Origin: Ceratopteris richardii
Lineage: Eukaryota > Streptophyta > Polypodiopsida > Polypodiales > Pteridaceae
DNA: 64,000 nucleotides
NCBI GenBank assembly: GCA_020310875.1
Contig: MU260074.1
Span: 316,501 to 380,500, forward strand
Reading direction: 5' to 3'
Shown: positions 56,521 to 64,000 of the stretch, piece after piece
Position numbering within the stretch: the stretch's first letter is position 1
Layout of the letters: every line of letters begins with the position of its first letter
Position numbers and translations under genes: made by a program
The notes under the pieces: generated by a model
The model's database searches: none
The model's input: only the letters and a program-made list of their open reading frames with translations
Told to the model about the DNA's origin: nothing

Positions 56521-57609
56521 TGTTGATGTGTGAAACATCACAAGAAATGAATTAATGTGATACTAGAAAACCTCTATGGTCACCATTAACTCATTGCCAC
56601 TCAAAAACGTTGAGAGATGATAGCCAAAACCAAGAACTTTACTTCTTCAGATTTTTCGAGTCACTAAAATGACATACCTTCAATATTTTGCCAATTTCAC
56701 TTAGCAAAAATATTATTTCTCCAAGATCTTTTAGTGAATGAAAGTAGAAGAGTAGAGCTTTCAAATAAGCTATTATTTGCAAGAAACACATCTCTAGAAC
56801 TCAAGTTATGGCCTTCACAAGATGACTATGTATAACTGCCAAAATTGGGGAATCTTCTTGTTATAGTAAAAAGCGCTTGTCTAAAAATAGAATTCGATGC
56901 CTAGCATCGACTTGCAACAAGAATTTGATGCCAAGCATCGAATTGGGTGTTTTTAGCCACTTTTCAGCAGGGATTGGATGTGAGGCATCGACTTCCCACA
57001 TAAAACCTTGACCTTTTAGATACCAAAACAATAGATGATTTCATGCACATTTAGAACATGACTTATCAACTCGAATTCGATGCTAGGCATCAAGTTGCTT
57101 CAACAAAGTCATGATTTGAAAACACTTCAGCACTGAATGAAATAGATAAATTAAAATATGACTTATCAACATAGATTTCATTCCAAGCAACGACTTGCTT
57201 GGAAAACTTGATATTTTGAACTCATCACACAATAGGTAATCATGGAGATGATGGAGAGAGTCTCATACACTGAACTTTACTCAGTTCTTCTCATAACAAT
57301 GAAAAAAACTCTAAAACTTTACAAGTGCTTTCTCACTCAGAGAAGCCCAAATATACTCAGTCATACAAAATGAACTCCTTCTCACATTCTATCACTCTAT
57401 TCCACTTCTTCTCTCTCTTCACCTTAGTTGATACAAACTAACTTATATAGATTTTCTCATTCTCGTGACTGTAAAAAACTTCTAGAACTAAAGTGAACTA
57501 ACTTTACAAATATAATACACGTGAATTTTTCCCTTCACATAGGCATGTGATTTTCTTCTAAAGCTTTGACCTTCAAATATATGTCCAATTAGTGAGTGTT
57601 TCTTCAACA
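56521..57609 (-). repeat. 5' LTR of copia B (1,089 bp)
   Basis: Plus-strand TGTTGATG to TTCAACA. Contains several short repeats of a GAAT/TTCGATGC..GCATCGA type (56890-57075) and a TATA-like CTATATAAG on the minus strand (about 57441-57449). The bases from about 57270 on match 4807-5148. Confidence 0.92.
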
Positions 57610-58763
57610 ATCTTGAATAGTTCTATTCATCCTTTCAGCTACATCATTTTGTAATGGGGTATAAGAAGCTATAAAATTTCTATAAATCCCTCTAGAATGA
57701 CAGAAAAGGCTAAATTTATGTGAGTTATACTCACCCCATTATTTGAACGTAAATACTTAAGCTTAGCTCCTTTTTCAGACTCAACTGAAGCAAGCCATTT
57801 TTTGAAAGTACCGAATACCTCATCCTTTGATTTGATAGGATATACCCAAACTTTTCTAGTAGCATCATCTATGAAAGTGAGAAAGTAAAGAAAAGCACCT
57901 AAGGACCTCATGGGAATAGGACCACACACATATGTATGAACGAGATCTAAAGGCAGAATTGAAGAGCCAATGTGTGTTCTATGCACATTTCTAGTTTGCT
58001 TTCCATATTGACAATGCTCACAAAATGAAAAATCAAAGAAAGATTACACAGGTAAATACCTAGAACAAGAAAGATTTTCCATTCCACTACGAGATATATG
58101 GCCCAAAGGACCATGCCAAATACAAGGCATATGTTGTTCAATAATAGCTAACAAGTGTTCTTTGCGTGATATAAATAAAGGATAAAGTGAGCCACCTTGG
58201 CTTCCTTTTGCAATAACCAGATTGCCCTTTAATATACGAAAGGATTGAGCATAGAAGACCACCTTGTAACCAAGGTCATCAATTTGACCAACTAACATCA
58301 AACTGTGTGATAACTGAGGTACACAATGTACATTATGCATAGTAAATTTTGAACCATCAATGAACTCCACAACCACATCTCCAATACCCACAACATCACA
58401 TTGGTAAGAGTTACCAAGTCTCACAATACCAAGAGACTTTGTTGCATAATTAGAGAAACATTCTCTGTGTGGTGTCACATGGAAAGAATCACCACAATCT
58501 AGCATCCACGTGTGGGAAAGAGAATCAGCCTGAAGAGCCCCAGTTGGCATAGTACTATCAAGTGTCAACACATCAGCATCATCAGAAATAGCATTAATCT
58601 CTTCAATCTTCACACTTGAAGTAGATGGTGCAGGTAACTGTTTAACATGCCCATCAAAATTTTGTCCTTTACCTTTAGCATTCTTTAATGCATAACAATC
58701 TTTCTTCATGTGTCCTTTCTTATGATAATAATGGCATTCAATATCCATCTTCCTTGATTTACT
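57610..58763 (-). pseudogene. Copia C2 protease and integrase start
   Basis: 58044-58748 begins with the zinc knuckle CHYYHKKGHMKKDC (one Cys changed to Tyr), then the protease at TWMLDCGDSFHVTPHREC (D-C-G for D-S-G, so probably inactive), GQIDDLGYKVVFYAQSF and the pre-integrase block. 57669-57986 carries integrase up to YFLTFIDDATRKVWVYP and LRSNNGV (second catalytic Asp changed to Asn). It ends at the B insertion. Confidence 0.9.
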
Positions 58764-59430
58764 TCAACTCTTACTCCATTGATCATTCTTTTCCTTGTTC
58801 TTGCTCCTACCACGTTGTTGATTCTTTCCTTGGTAAGAATCATGAGCATTATATGCATCTCCACTCTGAGTGCCAACCATAGATTTTCTATGAATCTCCT
58901 CACTCAAGAGTGATCCACACATGTCATCATAGACCAGTTTACCACTAGGTGCAATATTGCTAATAGCTGTAAAAAATGTATCCCATGATGAGGGCAAGGT
59001 GCATTGCAACAATACTACTTTCATTTCATTATCCATGTCCATTTTCTGAGCTTGTAACTCGGAGAATATAGCATCAAACTCACTAAGATGAGTACCAACA
59101 CTATCCGTGTCCTTCATGCAAAGTTCATATAATTTTCTCATTAGGTATATTATCTGCTGGGTGCAAGTGAACGGTAGACCTGGCTATTTCATCTAACTCA
59201 TCCCAATCATCTTCATCCATGTCAGCAGGCTTCTTTGAAGTCCCAGATACTGGCTTCCATTGCCTCCTTTGAAGCAACACATCTTTAATCTGATTATTAC
59301 ATAGAGAAAAGTTTGTGCCATCAAATTTTCCGATCTCAAAATGGTCTTTGCCCTACAAGTTATAGCTCCTCCTTGGAACACTAGCACTAGAACCTGATCC
59401 ACCTGATGTGCTTGAGACCTCTGATCCCAT
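58764..59430 (-). pseudogene. Copia C2 gag
   Basis: From Met at 59430 (MGSEVSSTSGG) through a GKFDGTNFSL segment to 59141, then open 58764-59141: LSEFDAIFSELQAQKMDMDNEMK and LLQCTLPSSWDTF. About 105 bp present in C1 (49205-49310) is missing here near 59140. Frame broken at about 59340 and 59190. Confidence 0.85.
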
Positions 59431-59580
59431 GATGGTAGATAAGTGAATAGAATGATAATGGAGCTAGAAGAACCCAAGGGGAAGGATGAAGTACAAACAA
59501 GTGATGACACTAAACAATCAGTCAAGCAAATTGGAAATGTCAAAACATATGATGGCAGTATGAACCTTTTGAGAAAAGTT

Positions 59581-60030
59581 TAGTATGTGCCTACTATAAC
59601 CAAAAACCGGCATCAATGACTTCAATTATTTTATTTTCTGAGATAGGTGTGTCAAGTAGGGGCCGAAGGTTGTGTGGTATCCTATGAGAGGATACCTGAG
59701 AGATGGATGCCATGAAGTCCCGTTGCTGTATTAACTCCTGAGGAATCCCCTCATTCTTTTTGAGGTCACTACATCACACTCTCTCCTCTCAGAACACACA
59801 GGGAGACTTCGAATCTTTTTAGCCACCTAGCCACGTGGAGTCCTTATTGTCTCTCTCTCTCATTCATATCCGTAATAGGCAAATATACCAAGCATCTCAT
59901 ATGAGTGCCACTTGGCACTCATGTGAGTATCATACTCATAATGCATAAGGGGAGATTCTCACCTCTAATTCAATATTCCAATATGATACTAATTCATTAC
60001 TCCAATATGATACTCTATATGAGATTTCCT
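59581..60030 (-). repeat. Probable 3' LTR or 3' end of the chromodomain gypsy element
   Basis: Non-coding stretch left of a purine tract (minus-strand AACTAAGGGGAAGGAAA at about 60025-60041). Contains a 15-bp near-perfect hairpin (59896-59927) and two ATGATACT repeats. The partner LTR is off-window, so the limits are not fixed. Confidence 0.45.
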
Positions 60031-60174
60031 TCCCCTTAGTTCCATTTTTGTCCTCAAAAATTGTATTGGAACGTCTAACAGAAAGATAGACATAATAGAA
60101 CCACCACTTCCACTATATCCCCATGTATGCAATACATGGTCATATCTCTATATTGTTTCCCTGTATCCTTCCCC

Positions 60175-60567
60175 TTAAGAAGACTCTTGGGAAGGTAATG
60201 TAAAGTTGGGAAACCCTCTCTGAAGGGTGCTAACGTGCTCCCACGTGGCACTATCTTCGGAACTATCTTTCCACTTTACTGGATACTCTTTATACAAGTG
60301 ACTTCTTGTCCATTTCTCTTGAGTGTGTAGTATGCTCTCAGGTTCATGTGGAATAGATTGAACAAAAATAGGCTCTACTACCTCACTGTCTGGAATGAGG
60401 TTGTGAGATTCACCCAGCCTTTTCTTAAGACGGCTAACATGAAAAACTAGATGGATTTGACTATTCTCTAGAAGTTGGATCTGGTAAGCTATCTTTCCTA
60501 CTCTCTTAAGTATTTGGAAAGGTCCACAATACCTAGGAGATAGTTTTGGATAGGATCCCGTTTTCAT
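60175..60567 (-). pseudogene. Chromovirus integrase C-terminus and chromodomain
   Basis: 130 residues. KLSPRYCGPFQILKRVGKIAYQIQL is the GPY/F module of chromovirus integrase; VFHVSRLKKRLG follows. The end, YPVKWKDSSEDSATWEHVSTLQRGFPNF, is a chromodomain, which steers such elements to particular chromatin. Ends normally near the purine-rich stretch at 60166-60175. Confidence 0.92.
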
Positions 60568-61365
60568 GGTTTCATACCTAGATGCAACTCAGAGATAGAC
60601 CTTCTCTCCTACCTCAAACTTGATGTTGCTCCTCTGAGGGTCAGCATAGGCTCTAGCCCTATCGAAAGCTCTCCTAATGCTGTACTTAGCAAGCCTAAGC
60701 ATATCGTTCATCTCTTCTAAGAATTCCTTTGTAGCTTGAACTTTCTCATTTTGCAATCATACTGCATAAGGAGCTCTTGGTTGAAACCCGTACATAAGCA
60801 TAAATGGACTATGCCTAGTGGAAGAGTGCTTGGCACTAATTATATGCAAACTCTATTATAGGTAAGTACTTTGCCTTTCATTCACATATGCTCGAAGCAT
60901 ATATTCTAGAATTTGGTTAACCCTCTCTGTTTACCCATCTGACTGTGGATGCTTGGCCATACTCATGCTAAGTTTTGTATCCAACCTTTTGAAGTCCGCT
61001 CTCCAAAAGTGGCTAGTAAACTTCCTATCCCGATTTGAAACTATGTCTAAAGGAAGACCATATAACCGGTATAAGTTCTCTACAAAGAGTCTAGCCAACT
61101 CTAGTGTCTTCACTGTAGCACATGTTGGAATAAACCTAACCATTTTGGTTAGCCTATCCACAATTACCCAGACTGAGTCATGCCCTCTCCGTGGCTTAGG
61201 GAATCCAACTATAAAGTCCATGGAGATACTTTCCTACTTCCCATTAGGAATACCCAATGGGTGGAGCAGTCCTTCAATCCTCAACCTCTCAGCTTTATTG
61301 ACTTGGCATTTAGTGCACTTAAGCACATACTCTAGGACGTCCTTATGAAGTTCAGGCCAGTAAAA
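60568..61365 (-). pseudogene. Chromovirus integrase core
   Basis: Open part 60931-61221: SMDFIVGFPKPRRGHDSVWVIV (first catalytic Asp), TLELARLFVENLYRLYGLP, IVSNRDRKFTSHFW (second Asp) and HPQSDG, after which a stop falls just before TERVN, the position of the Glu. The zinc-domain Cys pair (CTKCQ) lies near 61310. Sequence from 60930 to 60568 continues the core with frameshifts. Confidence 0.9.
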
Positions 61366-62121
61366 CTACCTCTTAACAAGATCATAAGTCTTGTTAACTC
61401 CTAGGTGTCCCACACTAGGTGTGTCATGACACTCATACAAAATATGCCATCTCATCTCAGAATCTCTAGGGACACAGACCTTGCCTTTATATAACAGATA
61501 TCCATCATGGACACTGCAATTCTTCCACTTGAATCCTTCTTGAGTACCCATCGATACTCCATCCTCACTGGAAACTCGTATATCACGATCCCCATTCTCT
61601 ATGGCTTCCCAAATATGGGAATATGCAAGATCAAGCCTACATTTGCCTCTAATGGACTCAAGTAGCTCACTAATGATCTGAGTAAAACTCAGTCCATTGA
61701 GCATAGGCATGTGGCTAAGTGAATAAGCCACTACATTAAACTTTCCCTTCCTATACCTAAGCTCATAATCAAACTCCTGAAGGGTCTTTGCCCATCGGGC
61801 CTTACGACCTTTAAGGTTTGTTTGATTAGAGAGCCACTTAATGCTCACTTGATAAAAAACTATCGTAAATTTGGCACCATATAAATAATGATGCCACCTC
61901 TTCAAAGCATGGACTATTGCATACAACTCCTTCTCATAGACGGAGTAATTCTTCTTAGCCGGTTCTAGTTTCTTACTCTCAAAAGCTACTAGTCGACCAT
62001 CTTGTACTAACACCGCTCCTATGCAAAAATCACTCACGTCAGTCTCAACCACAAAGGGTTTGTTGGGATCTGCTATATGTAAAAGTGGAGCTGTGGCAAT
62101 TGCTACTTTCAATTTCTCCAT
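61366..62121 (-). pseudogene. Chromovirus RNase H and integrase zinc domain
   Basis: 251 residues. RNase H: VVETDVSDFCIGAVL, KNYSVYEKELYAIVHALKRW, HYLYGAKFTIV, KARWAKTLQEFDYELRYRKG. Then a linker and the His part of the integrase zinc finger (HILYECHDTPSVGHLGVNKTY). Long and mostly open. Confidence 0.92.
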
Positions 62122-62232
62122 ACTTTGCTTCTGTTCGTCTCACCAATGAAAGGCCTTCCCTTTCCGTTTAAGCTGTTCCGTCAGCGGGACAACAATTTTG
62201 GCATAATTTTTAATGAATCTTTGATAGAAACT

Positions 62233-63196
62233 TTATAAAACTAGGAAGATCTGAAGCCCTTCCACGTTCCTTGGGTGTGTCCATTCCATAATAGCACTTA
62301 TTTTTTTAGGATCCATCTGGATTCGATCCTGGGAGACTATATTCCCAAGGTATCTAACATCTGTCTTGAAGAATTCACACTTCGACTCTTTAACAAAGAG
62401 TGAATTCTCCCGTAGCACTTGAAATATCTTACTTAATTGCTCCAACTGCTCCTCTTCTGATGCAATATAGATCAGAATGTCATCCAAAAGGTCTACTACA
62501 AAGTGTCCTAGATAAGGCCATAAAATACTATTCATGAGCTTCATGAAAGTGGGAGGAGCATTGGTGAGACCAAAAGGCATCACCAAAAACTCATAATGCC
62601 CATATCTAGTCCTAAATGCAATCTTAAGGACATCCTCTGTCCTAATCCTAATCTGATGATATCCCGATCTAAGGTCAAGCTTGGTAAAATACCTAGCTTG
62701 ATGTAACTGATCAAATAGATCTTCCAATCTAGGCATTGGAAGCTCTATAGTCTATACATAGCCTCATAGAGCTATCTTTCTTTTTAACTAAGAGCCGCGA
62801 TGTCGATGGTGAGTTACAAGGTTTAATGAAGCCTTTATCTAAATAATCCTACAATTTGCTCTCAACCTCCTCATGCTGAGAAACGCTACGCCTATAAGGT
62901 GGCCTACAAATTGGGTTAGTGTTAGTAACTACCTCAATGGCATGGTCAATGTCCCCTCTCTTAGGTGGTAGCCCTCTAGGTAAATCAGTGGGAAAAACAT
63001 CTCTATACTCAAACATAAGATCCTTAAAACTTTTAACCACACACTCTTGCAAAAAAGAATAATAGAAAGTCATGTCCATATTTACATTCCTAGCATGAAA
63101 ATATACATCAGATGAACTGTTTCTACAATGCTCAACATCATGACTATAGAATAAAAACATCTCTTGTACATGATGAGAATAACAAAGACTATACAA
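62233..63196 (-). pseudogene. Chromovirus reverse transcriptase
   Basis: 62849-63196 contains the entry MFEYRDVFPTDLPRGLPPKRGDIDHAIE; 62233-62736 has FTKLDLRSGYHQIRI, KIAFRTRYGHYEFLVMPFGL, TNAPPTFMKLMN, and LLDDILIY, where the usual Y of the YLDD box is L. Then VFVKESKC-type thumb sequence and the RNase H connection. A break separates the two at about 62740-62848. Confidence 0.92.
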
Positions 63197-64000
63197 CTCT
63201 AAGAATGAAATGCGAGGTGCACTAGGTACATCTCTCTCTCCCTGAATACAAACTTTGCTTCCATTCTTTTCAAATTCAAGTGTGTTGTTTTGGTAGCTTT
63301 GTTTAAGTGTGTCTCCCTACCCCCATAACTACTCTCTTCCTAACACAAGGTATATCCTCTCCATATTCATAATTTGGAAGTCCATATGATCTATATAGTC
63401 CTGCATCTTGACCTCCAAATTGAATATCATAGTATCCCATATGCTCTTATCTTCCCCTTGCATCATAGATACTATGTATTTATGTGCACTAGGCTGCTCG
63501 GGAATCTTTAATTTCTTGACCAGAGCATAGTTTATAAAGTTATGAGTGATAAGAGTCATCTATCATGACCCGCACCTTGGTCCCATACACACTACCATGG
63601 AGTTTAACTAGGTCATGTGGTCCAAACTACAATAACTATAATGACCGAGTCAAACAATAGGTGTGTTCTATATCCTTGTGCATCACCTCCAGTCCCTTGC
63701 AACTAGAGCTGCCATGAATAGGAAGTATCTGCACCAAGTGGACCGCCTTTTTGTCCTTTTCAAGGGCCATACTAATCTTTGGTCCTCTCTTCTTTTCTTC
63801 CCCCTTCTTGAGTGGACAGTTTCACTGTGAATAGCTAGGAGACAAACACCTTAAGCACAGGTTCTCTCTTTTGGCCCTCTCAAACTCATCTGTAGGTAAC
63901 CTAGGCCCTTGTGATCTTTGATTTTTAATGAAAATTTTGTTTTTCCCAAATGGAAACGTTGTCGTCGAGATTTGCTCTCCTCTCTCACTTGTGAAGGCCT
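63197..64000 (-). pseudogene. Chromovirus gag end and protease
   Basis: The protease segment 63329-63559 holds ITHNFINYALVKKLKIP. The active-site Asp region just upstream (VMIDDSYHS, about 63555-63580) is in another frame, so a frameshift cuts through the catalytic loop. Further right, a CLRCLSPSYSQ-type knuckle near 63830-63860 marks the gag end. Confidence 0.7.

Larger units (their letters stand above)
4807..57609 (-). mobile_element. Ty1/copia element B (host of the nest)
   Basis: Minus-strand copia element split by three later insertions. Pieces: 5' LTR 56521-57609, primer-binding site 56507-56520, gag and protease 54826-56322, integrase 53758-54783, first part of reverse transcriptase 53387-53757, rest of reverse transcriptase and RNase H 46135-47410, polypurine tract 46120-46129, last bases of the 3' LTR 46110-46119, and more of the 3' LTR at 4807-5148. 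The remainder of that LTR should lie left of copia A, outside the window. B itself was inserted into copia C2 at 57610. Confidence 0.9.
57610..59580 (-). mobile_element. Copia C2 fragment, same family as C1
   Basis: Minus-strand gag, protease and start of integrase of the C family, cut at 57610 by copia B in the middle of the conserved VAER-NRTIQD integrase segment. The rest should lie to the left, beyond the window. Gag start at about 59430. The right limit is uncertain; no LTR like that of C1 is seen. Confidence 0.88.
60031..64000 (-). mobile_element. Ty3/gypsy chromodomain element (right part outside window)
   Basis: Minus-strand gypsy of the chromovirus type: knuckle-like gag end, protease, reverse transcriptase, RNase H, integrase with zinc domain and a C-terminal chromodomain. 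The frame is broken in many places. The 5' LTR and most of gag lie right of the window. Confidence 0.92.

Overview
The window looks like plant nuclear DNA made almost entirely of nested transposable elements. The reasons are Ty1/copia and Ty3/gypsy polyproteins with plant-type order and motifs, primer-binding sites (PBS) matching the 3' end of initiator-Met tRNA in the copia-type elements, tRNA-derived SINE-like sequences, and an RCC1-repeat gene fragment of plant type. I cannot say which plant lineage. I found no intact host gene; nearly all coding regions are decayed transposon genes.

Reconstructed nesting, outermost first. (1) Copia C2, minus strand, 57610-about 59580, is cut at 57610 inside its integrase by (2) copia B, minus strand, whose 5' LTR is 56521-57609 and whose 3' LTR survives in pieces at 4807-5148 and 46110-46119. 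B was hit three times: by copia A (minus, 1-4806, running off the left edge) in the 3' LTR; by gypsy D (minus, 5149-46109) near the end of the same LTR; and by copia C1 (plus, 47416-53381, target-site duplication CTTAT) inside its reverse transcriptase. (3) Gypsy D, about 16 kb of its own sequence, holds a 2.07-kb terminal-inverted-repeat element (14163-16233, TTAA flanks), the non-coding LTR element E (17769-23990, duplication ATCCT) and the LTR element F (27501-43919, duplication GATAT/GATAC). (4) F holds element G (28078-37926, plus, duplication GCTGC), with 4.3-kb LTRs around only 1.2 kb of internal DNA. A separate chromodomain gypsy element (minus) fills about 59600-64000 and runs off the right edge.

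LTR-pair differences counted by eye broadly agree with the nesting: about 7% for D (sampled), 5% for F, 4% for E, 1% for G and 9% for C1. These are rough hand counts.

The most unusual points are: gypsy D has a second retropepsin-like domain after its integrase, followed by about 4 kb of extra coiled-coil coding sequence; element G carries a captured RCC1-repeat gene fragment in each giant LTR and repeated PBS-like sites inside the LTR; element E has a tRNA-like Pol III module in both LTRs and a dense series of small perfect hairpins in its interior; the D leader holds a minisatellite of a constant GATAC-rich core with mostly non-repeating spacers; and the C1 leader holds a 5S-rRNA-like control region in antisense.
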